DNA from: Flavobacterium sp. 5
GTDB lineage: Bacteria > Bacteroidota > Bacteroidia > Flavobacteriales > Flavobacteriaceae
Assembly: GCF_002813295.1 (NCBI RefSeq)
Contig: NZ_PHUE01000001.1
Coordinates: 4,650,001-4,714,000 of the forward strand
DNA length: 64,000 nt
Direction: 5' to 3'
A program made the translations under genes and the position numbers. Numbering within the stretch: position 1 is the stretch's first letter; every line of letters begins with the position of its first letter. Below, piece by piece: positions 49,270 to 57,413 of the stretch. The notes beneath the pieces were generated by a model. It made no database searches and had not been told where the DNA came from. It saw only the letters and a program-made list of their open reading frames with translations.

Positions 49270-51156
49270 ATGAAAGCAGATTTAATTTTATTCAACGGTA
49301 AAATTCATAGTTTTAATGCAGAAACCCCAAACACTTCCGCTGTGGCAATCAAAGACGGCAAATTTATAGCAGTTGGAAGCGATGAGTTTGTAATGGGATT
49401 TACATCTGAAGAAACTAAAATAATTGACCTCCAAAATAAAAGAGTTGTTCCAGGAATCAACGATTCGCATATTCATCTCATTCGTGGAGGTTTAAATTAC
49501 AATTTGGAATTGCGTTGGGACGGCGTTCCTTCGCTTGCAGATGCGTTACGAATGCTAAAAGAACAAGTTGACCGCACACCAACCCCACAATGGGTCCGTG
49601 TTGTTGGTGGCTGGTCTGAATTTCAATTTGCTGAACGCAGAATGCCAACTTTGGGCGAAATCAATTCAATTGCTCCAGAAACTCCAGTTTTTATTCTGCA
49701 TTTGTATGATCGAGCCATTATGAACAGAGCCGCTTTGAAAGCGGTTGGTTATACTAAAAACACACCTGCCCCTCCTGGAGGACAAATAGAACGTGATGCC
49801 AATGGCGAGCCAACCGGGCTGATTATTGCAACTCCAAATGCGATGATTTTATATTCGACTTTGGCAAAAGGTCCGGCTCTTTCCTTTGAACATCAGATCA
49901 ATTCAACGCGTCATTTCATGAAAGAATTGAATCGCTTTGGAATAACAAGCGTTATTGATGCAGGTGGCGGTTTTCAGAATTTCCCCGACGATTATAAAGT
50001 TGTCAATGAATTGAATGAAAAGAAACAGCTTACGGTACGAATTGCTTATAATCTTTTTACACAGAAGCCAAAACACGAATTTGAAGATTTTGAAGATTGG
50101 ATAAGTACTGTAAAATTATATCAGGGAGATGATATGTACCGTCATAATGGTGCTGGTGAAATGCTAGTTTTTTCGGCTGCTGATTTTGAAGATTTTATCC
50201 AGCCAAGACCAGACCTTCCAGAAACTATGGAAGCAGAATTAGAGAAAGTGATTCGGCTTCTAGTAGAAAATCGCTGGCCGTTCAGACTTCATGCCACTTA
50301 TAATGAAAGTATTTCGAGATTTCTGAATGTTTTCGAAAAGGTTAATCAGGATGTTCCATTCAACGGACTTACTTGGATTTTTGACCATGCAGAAACGATT
50401 GACGAACGAAATATCGAACGCGTTAAAAATTTAGGCGGTGGAATTGCCGTTCAAAGCAGAATGGCGTATCAGGGAGAATATTTCACAGACAGATATGGTG
50501 CAAAAGCAGCCGAAAATACACCTCCAATAAAGAAAATGCTCGAAATGGAAGTTCCTGTAGGTGCGGGTTCTGATGCGACGAGAGTAAGCAGTTATAATCC
50601 CTGGGTTTCCATGTATTGGATGACGGTTGGAAAAACGGTTGGAGGTTTGCAATTGTATAACGAAACGAGATTGAGCAGGGAAACTGCGTTGGAATTGTAC
50701 ACCAGAGGAAGTGCTTGGTTTTCGCAGGAACAAGCAAAGAAAGGCGATATCAAAACGGGAATGTTTGCAGATTTAGTGGTTTTAGACCGAGATTATTTTT
50801 CTATTAATGAGGAAGATATTAAAAAAATAGAAGCTGATTTAACTATTGTTGATGGGAAAATTGTGTACGCTAATGGTGATTTTTCATCCTTTTCGCCACC
50901 GCATATTCCAATTTTACCAGATTGGTCGCCAACTAATATTTATAACGGTTATCCAACGAGAAGCAATTTGCAAAGTGCCATCGAAAAGAACTCAAAAGTT
51001 GATGCAAAACCAGGTTTGACTTCTCAAATACACAGTTGTAGCGGAAGTTGTGATGTTCACGCTCACAGCCATGATATTGCCAGAATGAGCAATGTTCCGG
51101 TAAATAATTATAACGCATTTTGGGGAGCATTGGGCTGTTCCTGTTTTGCATTTTAA
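49270..51156 (+). CDS. Cytoplasmic amidohydrolase with Cys/His-rich tail
   Basis: 628 residues, no signal peptide. Metal-site features are NDSHIHLIRGG, RLHATYNESISR, FDHAETIDER and GAGSDATRVSSYNPW. Closely similar to the exported enzyme at 40836 along its length. The last about 50 residues are extra: they contain HSCSGSCDVHAHSH and end in GCSCF, with five Cys and several His, suggesting metal binding or thiol chemistry. It is followed by a DoxX gene after 10 bp, as in the other cassette. Substrate unknown. Confidence 0.9.
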   Translation: MKADLILFNGKIHSFNAETPNTSAVAIKDGKFIAVGSDEFVMGFTSEETKIIDLQNKRVVPGINDSHIHLIRGGLNYNLELRWDGVPSLADALRMLKEQVDRTPTPQWVRVVGGWSEFQFAERRMPTLGEINSIAPETPVFILHLYDRAIMNRAALKAVGYTKNTPAPPGGQIERDANGEPTGLIIATPNAMILYSTLAKGPALSFEHQINSTRHFMKELNRFGITSVIDAGGGFQNFPDDYKVVNELNEKKQLTVRIAYNLFTQKPKHEFEDFEDWISTVKLYQGDDMYRHNGAGEMLVFSAADFEDFIQPRPDLPETMEAELEKVIRLLVENRWPFRLHATYNESISRFLNVFEKVNQDVPFNGLTWIFDHAETIDERNIERVKNLGGGIAVQSRMAYQGEYFTDRYGAKAAENTPPIKKMLEMEVPVGAGSDATRVSSYNPWVSMYWMTVGKTVGGLQLYNETRLSRETALELYTRGSAWFSQEQAKKGDIKTGMFADLVVLDRDYFSINEEDIKKIEADLTIVDGKIVYANGDFSSFSPPHIPILPDWSPTNIYNGYPTRSNLQSAIEKNSKVDAKPGLTSQIHSCSGSCDVHAHSHDIARMSNVPVNNYNAFWGALGCSCFAF

Positions 51157-51166
51157 ATCTTAAAAA

Positions 51167-51595
51167 ATGATTGACATTCTAAAACAAATTCTTTATTCAG
51201 ATTTAGGAACATCTTTCAATAATCTGGCACTTTTATTCTTTAGAGTTTTACTTGCGATAGAACTTTTTAGAGTGCATGGAATGAAAAAGTTCCGAGTGGA
51301 GAACGGACAAAGAGAACACGTTCCGAATCCTTTTCATTTGCCTGAAAAACTAAACGGATTAGTAGCTACATTTTCAGATACTGTAGTTCCTTTTCTTGTT
51401 ATTCTTGGTCTTGGAACCAGACTTGCTGTAATGCCAACTATTGGTGTAACTGCTGTAGGCTATTTTATTGTTCATGGAAAAGATTCTCTCGAAGTACGCG
51501 ACGCTCCCTATATGTACACTATCTCTTTATTACTAATTCTGGCACTCGGTGCTGGAAAATATTCACTCGATTATTATTTATTAAACTTAATTTAA
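51167..51595 (+). CDS. DoxX-family membrane protein
   Basis: 142 residues, four helices. LALLFFRVLLAIELFRVHGMKKF, HVPNPFHLPEKLNGLVATFSDTVVPFLVILGLGTRLAVMPT, YFIVHGKDSLEVRDAPYMYT. Same length as the copy at 42626 and clearly paralogous. By analogy with MhqP/CatD it may take part in quinone or thiol-stress defence at the membrane. Inside the promoter-3 operon, one base before the Dps gene. Confidence 0.9.
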   Translation: MIDILKQILYSDLGTSFNNLALLFFRVLLAIELFRVHGMKKFRVENGQREHVPNPFHLPEKLNGLVATFSDTVVPFLVILGLGTRLAVMPTIGVTAVGYFIVHGKDSLEVRDAPYMYTISLLLILALGAGKYSLDYYLLNLI

Positions 51596-51596
51596 A

Positions 51597-52070
51597 ATGA
51601 AAGCAAACATCGGAATTAAACAAGAAAGCATCTCAAAAGTTGTAGATGTATTAACTAAAGTTCTTGCAGACGAATTCGTACTTTATAACAAAACAAAAAA
51701 AGCACATTGGAATGTTGAAGGTGCAGATTTTTATAACAAACATCTTTTCTTCGAACAACAATACGAAGCACTTGACGAAATTGTAGATGCTGTTGCAGAA
51801 AGAATTAGAACTTTAGGTCATTATGCTCCAGGAACATTAAAAGAATATTTGGCGCTAACGCATCTTACAGAAGAATCAAGTAATAAAAATGATAGTTTAA
51901 GTTATATCAAAGAATTGCTTTCTGACCATGAAAGTATCTTGATTCACCTGCGCGAAAACATTAACAATTTTGCTGCAGAATTACGCGATGCTGGAACAAG
52001 CGATTACATTACAGGGCTTTTAGAAACTCACGAAAAAATGGCTTGGATGCTTCGTGCTCACTTGAACTAA
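51597..52070 (+). CDS. dps: Dps-like DNA-binding ferritin
   Basis: 157 residues. Ferroxidase-site motif KKAHWNVEGADFYNKHLFFEQQYEALDEIVDAVAERIRTLG has the Dps ligands (His in AHWN, His, Asp and Glu of the next helix). The four-helix bundle forms a 12-mer that oxidises iron with H2O2 and shields DNA. Its place in a detoxification operon suggests that the inducing compounds cause iron/peroxide stress. The Dps stop is 8 bp before the DUF1275 gene. Confidence 0.94.
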   Translation: MKANIGIKQESISKVVDVLTKVLADEFVLYNKTKKAHWNVEGADFYNKHLFFEQQYEALDEIVDAVAERIRTLGHYAPGTLKEYLALTHLTEESSNKNDSLSYIKELLSDHESILIHLRENINNFAAELRDAGTSDYITGLLETHEKMAWMLRAHLN

Positions 52071-52078
52071 AACAAATT

Positions 52079-52738
52079 ATGGAAATACAAAAAAATATTT
52101 GGTACGTAACCCTGCTTCTTACAATGATAGCAGGGTATTGCGACACCGTAACTTTTGTAGCAGCAGATTCAATATTTTCTGCGCATGTTACGGGTAACTT
52201 TATTGTCTTTGCCTATCAAATCATCAAAGGTTATGATTTACATACTTGGGTAAAACTACTGACTTTCCCTGTATTTATAATTGCTGTTATGATTGGTGGA
52301 AGAATTGCATTGAAAAGTACAAGTCATTATACCATTTTATTTTGGGAAGGCTTACTATTGTTTTTAAGTGGTAGTTTGATATATGTTGCTGATTTATTTG
52401 GCTTTTATTCAGAATGGACTATGTACACGGTTGCCATGACAACAGTATTTGCAATGGGACTTCAAAATGCTTTTGGAAAATTGTGCAGCAAAGAAACGTA
52501 CGGACCAACAACAATGATGACGGGGAATGTTACACAGGCTTCTCTTGATTTGGGAAATCTATTAAAAAATGGAATAAAAGATTTAGAAACACTGCTTAGT
52601 TTTAAAAAACAATTAGTTACAATTTTTGGATTTCTTACAGGTTGTTTTCTAGGTGCGATTACTGGAAAGTTTTGTGGCTTAGGAACTTTAATTTTTCCAG
52701 GTATAGCAATGATTATTTGTTATTTAAAAAATACTTAA
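52079..52738 (+). CDS. DUF1275 (YoaK-like) membrane protein
   Basis: 219 residues from the ATG at 52079 (MEIQKNIWYVTLLLTMIAGYCDTVTFV); an earlier in-frame start at 52043 would overlap dps and is less likely. Six hydrophobic helices; hallmarks AGYCDTVTFVAADSIFSAHVTGNF and GLQNAFGKLCSKETYGPTTMMTGNVTQ. Function unknown. Fifth gene of the promoter-3 operon. Confidence 0.87.
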   Translation: MEIQKNIWYVTLLLTMIAGYCDTVTFVAADSIFSAHVTGNFIVFAYQIIKGYDLHTWVKLLTFPVFIIAVMIGGRIALKSTSHYTILFWEGLLLFLSGSLIYVADLFGFYSEWTMYTVAMTTVFAMGLQNAFGKLCSKETYGPTTMMTGNVTQASLDLGNLLKNGIKDLETLLSFKKQLVTIFGFLTGCFLGAITGKFCGLGTLIFPGIAMIICYLKNT

Positions 52739-52758
52739 ATCAACTAAAAACGAGAAAT

Positions 52759-53319
52759 ATGGAAATAATTCAAACCCCACAAAATGCTTTATCAGCATCA
52801 AAAGTAAGCGCTATAATTAATGCTCCTATCGAGAAGATAAATATTTCAGATTGGCTGCTGAATTTACCAGATGCGGAATATCAGCGTTGTTCAAAAGACC
52901 ATATTGCTGCTGGCACGACTTCAACTTTTGACGGTCAGCCAATGACAATTAATGTCGAAACAATTGGTTCAGCTCTGGTTATTCAACATTATGTTGCCGT
53001 AGAACATCGAGCTGATTATTGCCGGATGCTTTCTATTTCGGATACAATTTCTGTAAATGGCCGTTCAAATGTTCAGGTTCTTTGGGAATTGAAAGTTGAA
53101 AAAATTGATGATAATACCTGTAGATATACCAATGAAATCCATGGAACTGCTACACCAGATTTTCTAGAATTCATCAAATTACGTGGAATTACTTTAGAAC
53201 AAGCTGCACAAGCTAGACAACAAGCCTCTCATGAACACAACATAGGTGAAACACCATATTTTGCTAAAAGCATTGAAAATAAGGCATTGTACGGAAAGTA
53301 TAATTTACCATTTAATTAG
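52759..53319 (+). CDS. Uncharacterised SRPBCC/START-like protein
   Basis: 186 residues from the ATG at 52759. No signal peptide. Pattern SAIINAPIEKINISDWLLNLPDAEYQRCSKDHIAAG at the start, central VIQHYVAVEHRADYCRMLS and VLWELKVEKIDDNTCRYTNEIHGTATPDF are compatible with a helix-grip (START-like) fold. I do not recognise a specific family. It starts 20 bp after the DUF1275 stop and precedes the kinase gene. Confidence 0.65.
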   Translation: MEIIQTPQNALSASKVSAIINAPIEKINISDWLLNLPDAEYQRCSKDHIAAGTTSTFDGQPMTINVETIGSALVIQHYVAVEHRADYCRMLSISDTISVNGRSNVQVLWELKVEKIDDNTCRYTNEIHGTATPDFLEFIKLRGITLEQAAQARQQASHEHNIGETPYFAKSIENKALYGKYNLPFN

Positions 53320-53352
53320 CCGAAACAACTACTTGATATAAAATTTGGCAAT

Positions 53353-54318
53353 ATGCGTAAAGAAAGAGAGAGATTGAATCGTTTTACTTGGCTTTACTTT
53401 GTAATTTTATTTTACATGGTAACAGATTATACGTATGCTCAATCCAAAAAAAACAATTTAAATCGTACTGGTAGTAAATCGGATATTCAAAACGCCATGT
53501 TTGAGTGGGAAGTAAACAATGATACTTTTTATAAATCAAAAAATATTTTGGCACTTTTAGCTGTTACGGGTTTAATTTTCAATACGTATAGACTTAAACA
53601 ACGGAACGATAAAATGCTTTACAACAAGCAACTAGAGATTAGTCAACAAAAAGAAATTCTAGAAAAATTATTAGGCGAAAAAGAATGGTTATTAAAAGAA
53701 ATTCATCATCGGGTAAAAAATAATCTCCAAATTGTTATTAGTTTATTAAACTCACAATCTTCTTATTTAGAAAATCAAGATGCATTTATTGCTATTAAGG
53801 AAAGTCAATATAGAATGTATGCAATGTCACTGATACATCAAAAGTTATATGAATCTGATACTCTTTCGTATTTGGATATGTCATGGTATATTTATGAATT
53901 GGTCAAAAAAATGAAAGAATGTTTAGACACAAAAACAAAAATAAATTTTATTTTAGATACAGAAAAAGTATATCTGGATGTTGTTCAGGCTGTTCCGCTT
54001 GGATTGATTATAAATGAAGTTTTAAATAATGCGATTAAACATGCTTATCCTTTAGAAGAAAAAGGAAATGTTTATATTTCGCTTAAGAATATAGAAAAGA
54101 ATAATTATCAATTAATAATTTCAGATAATGGAATAGGTCTTCCTGAAGATTTTGAAATAGAGCAGGAAAAATCGTTTGGAATGAATCTCATCGTTGGTTT
54201 ATCTAATCAAATTGATGCTATCTTTGAGATGGATAATACCAATGGATTAAAAATCACAGTTACATTTACTAGAAATACAGAATTTAAAATTTCACTAGAC
54301 AATTCTGAAAACATTTAA
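53353..54318 (+). CDS. HisKA_2-type sensor histidine kinase
   Basis: 321 residues. Hydrophobic segment 11-29 (possible signal), a second at about 63-79, then coiled coil and HisKA_2 motif LLKEIHHRVKNNLQIVISLLNSQSSYL (phospho-His near 118/119). ATPase domain: GLIINEVLNNAIKHAYP, SDNGIGLPEDF, SFGMNLIVGLSNQ. The sensory part is minimal, only about 35 periplasmic residues. It lies 8 bp before the NtrC-type regulator, forming a two-component pair in the promoter-3 operon, so the pair may amplify its own expression. Confidence 0.92.
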   Translation: MRKERERLNRFTWLYFVILFYMVTDYTYAQSKKNNLNRTGSKSDIQNAMFEWEVNNDTFYKSKNILALLAVTGLIFNTYRLKQRNDKMLYNKQLEISQQKEILEKLLGEKEWLLKEIHHRVKNNLQIVISLLNSQSSYLENQDAFIAIKESQYRMYAMSLIHQKLYESDTLSYLDMSWYIYELVKKMKECLDTKTKINFILDTEKVYLDVVQAVPLGLIINEVLNNAIKHAYPLEEKGNVYISLKNIEKNNYQLIISDNGIGLPEDFEIEQEKSFGMNLIVGLSNQIDAIFEMDNTNGLKITVTFTRNTEFKISLDNSENI

Positions 54319-54326
54319 ATTAAGCA

Positions 54327-55694
54327 ATGAAAGAGAAGATTCTAATAGTTGAAGATGAATTTATAGTCGCCAATGACTTAAAATTGATGTTGCTAAAATC
54401 GGGTTATGAAGTAACTGGAATTGCATCTTCGGTCATACAGGCTCGAAAATTAATCGAAACCAAAAGACCAGACTGGGTATTTCTTGACATCATGTTGAAA
54501 GGCAATCTTACAGGAATTGATTTGGCTAGGGAATTGAGAGAACAGCAATTACCCTTTCTATATATTTCCGCCAATACCAACCAGTCGACGCTTGAAGCTG
54601 TTAAAGCCACGGATCCTTATGGATTTATGGTAAAGCCTTTTCGAGAAAGAGACCTTTTTGTAATGTTGGACATTGCCAAGTATCGATTTGAGCAGGAAAA
54701 AGGAACATCTACAGAAGTTTCAAATAAAATCACAACTGAAGAAATTGAGGGAATTATTGGAGAAAATAATCTCTTAAAAGAGGTAATTGAGAAAATAAAA
54801 ATTGTAGCCCCAACAGAAACTTCAGTTTTGGTTTTAGGAGAAAGTGGTACTGGAAAAGAAAGAGTGGCGCACACAATACACAATCTTTCTAAACATAAAT
54901 CAAATCCAATTGTAGTTGTAAACTGTGCCGCTTTACCTCATTCATTGATAGAATCAGAACTTTTTGGACATGAAAAAGGCGCTTTTACAGGTGCCAATAG
55001 TTTAAGAACAGGAAAGTTTGAACAGGCAAATGAAGGAACCATTTTCCTCGATGAAATTGGCGAATTGCCACTTGATTCGCAAGTAAAATTATTACGGGTA
55101 CTGCAAGAAAAAGAAATCCAGAGACTTGGCGGAAATAAAACAATTAAAGTGAATGTCCGCATTGTAGCAGCAACCAATAGATGTCTGGAAAAAGAAGTTG
55201 CCGAAGGACGTTTTAGACTTGATTTATATTACAGACTAAACGTATTCCCAATACAATTACCATCCTTAAGAGAACGCAAAGAAGATATTGAAGCATTGGC
55301 TAATTATTTTCTAAAAAAATACGCTGCTAATTCTCGAAAAAATGTCACAACAATTAGTGAATTAGCCTTGAATCAATTAATGAAATATGATTGGCCGGGT
55401 AATATTCGGGAATTAGAACATTTGATAGAAAGAAATGTTTTGCTCGCTAAAACGAATGAAATTGAAAAATTTGACCTTCCAACCAATTTTTCCAATTTTA
55501 CCAATCCTGTTCAAGAAAGTTCTGGAAAAATAAAAGCAATGGAAGAAATGGAAAAAGAACACATCTTGAATGCATTACAAGCCAGCGATGGGAAGGTTTC
55601 AGGAATTGGAGGTGCTGCAGAACTTTTAGAAATGCAGCCACAAACTTTGTATTCAAAAATAAAAAAACTAGGTATAAAACAAGAATATAATTAA
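54327..55694 (+). CDS. NtrC-family sigma-54 activator (REC-AAA-Fis)
   Basis: 455 residues. Receiver domain with D54 (VFLDIML) and K103 (MVKPF). AAA+ domain: Walker A GESGTGKE (171-178), sigma-54 contact loop GAFTGA (218-223), Walker B IFLDEIGE (239-246). C-terminal Fis HTH (GIGGAAELLEMQPQTLYSKIKKLGIK). It activates sigma-54 RNA polymerase after phosphorylation, presumably by the kinase at 53353. It is one of two candidates for binding TTACGAAATnnCGTAA at the four promoters in the block. Confidence 0.95.
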   Translation: MKEKILIVEDEFIVANDLKLMLLKSGYEVTGIASSVIQARKLIETKRPDWVFLDIMLKGNLTGIDLARELREQQLPFLYISANTNQSTLEAVKATDPYGFMVKPFRERDLFVMLDIAKYRFEQEKGTSTEVSNKITTEEIEGIIGENNLLKEVIEKIKIVAPTETSVLVLGESGTGKERVAHTIHNLSKHKSNPIVVVNCAALPHSLIESELFGHEKGAFTGANSLRTGKFEQANEGTIFLDEIGELPLDSQVKLLRVLQEKEIQRLGGNKTIKVNVRIVAATNRCLEKEVAEGRFRLDLYYRLNVFPIQLPSLRERKEDIEALANYFLKKYAANSRKNVTTISELALNQLMKYDWPGNIRELEHLIERNVLLAKTNEIEKFDLPTNFSNFTNPVQESSGKIKAMEEMEKEHILNALQASDGKVSGIGGAAELLEMQPQTLYSKIKKLGIKQEYN

Positions 55695-55697
55695 AAT

Positions 55698-55988
55698 ATG
55701 GAAAGGATAAAATTAGAATTAAACGAAAAACGCGAAGGAGCTTTTAATCTGTATATAGATGATAAAAAGCTAGGCGAAATGGTTATTAGCATTACAAACA
55801 ATTTGCTAACCGTTTATCATACAGAAGTTGCCCCCGAAGCTGAAGGAAAAGGCTATGCAAAGAAACTTTTAGACGAAATGACTGCTTATGTTCGTGCCAA
55901 TAATCTAAAGGTTGTACCACTTTGTCCGTATGTACATGCACAATTCAAAAGACATCCAGACGAATACCAAGATATTTGGAAAAAATAA
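55698..55988 (+). CDS. Small GNAT-type N-acetyltransferase (YjdJ-like)
   Basis: 96 residues. GKMVISITNNLL-like strand, YHTEVAPEAEGKGYAKKLLDEM (acetyl-CoA loop) and PLCPYVHAQFKRHPDEYQDI fit the mini-GNAT family YjdJ/GTL3B. Acetyl-CoA binding is expected; substrate unknown. It starts 3 bp after the regulator gene, in the same operon. A 264-bp repeat-containing gap follows. Confidence 0.88.
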   Translation: MERIKLELNEKREGAFNLYIDDKKLGEMVISITNNLLTVYHTEVAPEAEGKGYAKKLLDEMTAYVRANNLKVVPLCPYVHAQFKRHPDEYQDIWKK

Positions 55989-56041
55989 AATGGTTGACCG
56001 TAATTTACCCTAAAAGTCACCTATTGAAAATAAACTTTCCG

Positions 56042-56085
56042 TCTCTGCGCCTTTGCGAGCCCAATTTCACGCAAAGGTGCAGAGA
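56042..56085. repeat. Dispersed-type palindromic intergenic element
   Basis: TCTCTGCGCCTTTGCG (56042-56057) and CGCAAAGGTGCAGAGA (56070-56085) form a 16-bp stem with one G-T pair. Text of this kind (CTCTGCG...CGCAAAGG) recurs between genes in Flavobacterium-like genomes, from memory. A second AATCTGC-type element follows at 56169-56191. Confidence 0.65.
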
Positions 56086-56252
56086 AGCAAAGAAAATAAA
56101 AGTATTATTGAGAAATTGCATTAATCATGTATGCTAATAATAAAAAGGAATCAGATTTTTTTTTAAATAAATCTGCTAAAATCTGCGTGCCAAAATTGTG
56201 TTTAGTCAGCAAACTAGATAGTCATAAAAAATAATTTTAAATAAATCAAATT

Positions 56253-56873
56253 ATGAGTTTAGAAGTTATAACAGACGGAGTCCCTTTAAATGAGGCAAAA
56301 AAAGCCCTAATACTACTTCACGGACGTGGTGCAGGAGCTCACGACATTCTTTCGGTGGCGAGACATCTTAAAGTTGAAGATTTTGCATTAGTCGCTCCTC
56401 AGGCTGAGAACAGAACTTGGTATCCTTATTCTTTTTTAGTTCCAATTGAAGAGAATGAACCTTCATTTTCAAAATCACTCGATGCTATTCATCAGACTGT
56501 AGTAGCCATTCAGCAAAATGGAATTGAAAAAGAGAATATTTATTTCTTAGGATTTTCACAAGGTGCTTGTCTTGCTTTAGAATTTACAGCTAGAAATGCT
56601 GCTAAATATGGTGGAGTTGTTGCCTTTACGGGCGGACTTATTGGTGATAAAGTTTATCAAGATCATTATGCTGGAAATTTTGGAAATACACCGATTTTCA
56701 TCGGAACAAGTGACCCGGATTTTCATGTTCCTGTGGAAAGAGTGAATGAAACTGAAGCACTTCTTCAAAAAATGGGCGCTTCAGTTACCAAAAAAATCTA
56801 TGACAATATGGGACATACGATAAGTCAGGACGAAATTGATTGGGCTAATAAACTTATTTTTAATAAAAAGTAA
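56253..56873 (+). CDS. MhqD-like phospholipase/carboxylesterase
   Basis: 206 residues. ALILLHGRGAGAHDILSVARHL, nucleophile S102 in FLGFSQGACLALE, Asp in IFIGTSDPDFHVP and His in DNMGHTISQDE. This is the Abhydrolase_2 family that includes B. subtilis MhqD, a quinone-stress carboxylesterase. Cytoplasmic. Overlaps the cupin gene by one base. It is separated from the GNAT gene by a repeat-bearing 264-bp gap in which I see no convincing promoter, so it may be read from promoter 3. Confidence 0.88.
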   Translation: MSLEVITDGVPLNEAKKALILLHGRGAGAHDILSVARHLKVEDFALVAPQAENRTWYPYSFLVPIEENEPSFSKSLDAIHQTVVAIQQNGIEKENIYFLGFSQGACLALEFTARNAAKYGGVVAFTGGLIGDKVYQDHYAGNFGNTPIFIGTSDPDFHVPVERVNETEALLQKMGASVTKKIYDNMGHTISQDEIDWANKLIFNKK

Positions 56874-57229
56874 TGATACAAATCACACGTGTTTATAGCG
56901 ACAGCAATGGTGAAAGTCATTTTGAAGACTTTGAAGTTCCGTTGAAAAACAATGGAGATATTGGATTTTTATCTGATGATGAACCTGTAAAATCAATTGT
57001 TTTTAGGGAAGTTAGTCCTTCTTATGATTATGATTTTCATAATGCTCCAGCCCGACAATATATTGTTTTGTTGGAAGGTGGCGTAGAAATAGAAACTTCT
57101 TTAGGAGAGAAAAGAAGTTTTAATACAGGTTCAATTTTATTGATGGAAGATACAACTGGAAAAGGGCACAAAACTAAAAACATTGAACCAAAATTGCGAA
57201 AATCAATATTTATAAAACTAAGTGACTAA
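56873..57229 (+). CDS. Cupin-domain protein
   Basis: 118 residues, single cupin barrel. SPSYDYDFHNAPARQYIVLLEGGVEIETSLGEKRSFNTGSILLMEDTTGKGHKTK matches motif 1 and 2. Family members with this pattern are small cytoplasmic cupins of unknown activity. Coupled to the carboxylesterase by a one-base overlap. Last gene of the plus-strand run before the converging activator gene. Confidence 0.82.
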   Translation: MIQITRVYSDSNGESHFEDFEVPLKNNGDIGFLSDDEPVKSIVFREVSPSYDYDFHNAPARQYIVLLEGGVEIETSLGEKRSFNTGSILLMEDTTGKGHKTKNIEPKLRKSIFIKLSD

Positions 57230-57307
57230 GATTCTAAGTTGCTAAGATTTTAGTCGATGATTTAAATCGTGAGTTTTGTTGTTATATATAGTTTTACAAT
57301 TAAAAAA

Positions 57308-57346
57308 ATCCGTGTAAATCAGTTTAATCCGTCCAATCTGTGTGCT
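57308..57346. repeat. AATCCGT/AATCTGTG-type intergenic repeat
   Basis: A run of AATCCGTGTAAATCAG, TTTAATCCGT and CCAATCTGTGTGC, near copies of one another and of 56169-56191. Resembles dispersed intergenic repeats of Bacteroidota. Confidence 0.5.
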
Positions 57347-57413
57347 ATTTTATTGAGATTGCTTCGTTCCTAGCAAGGACTTTGATTGAGATTTGTAAAC
57401 TGAAATCTGTAAC

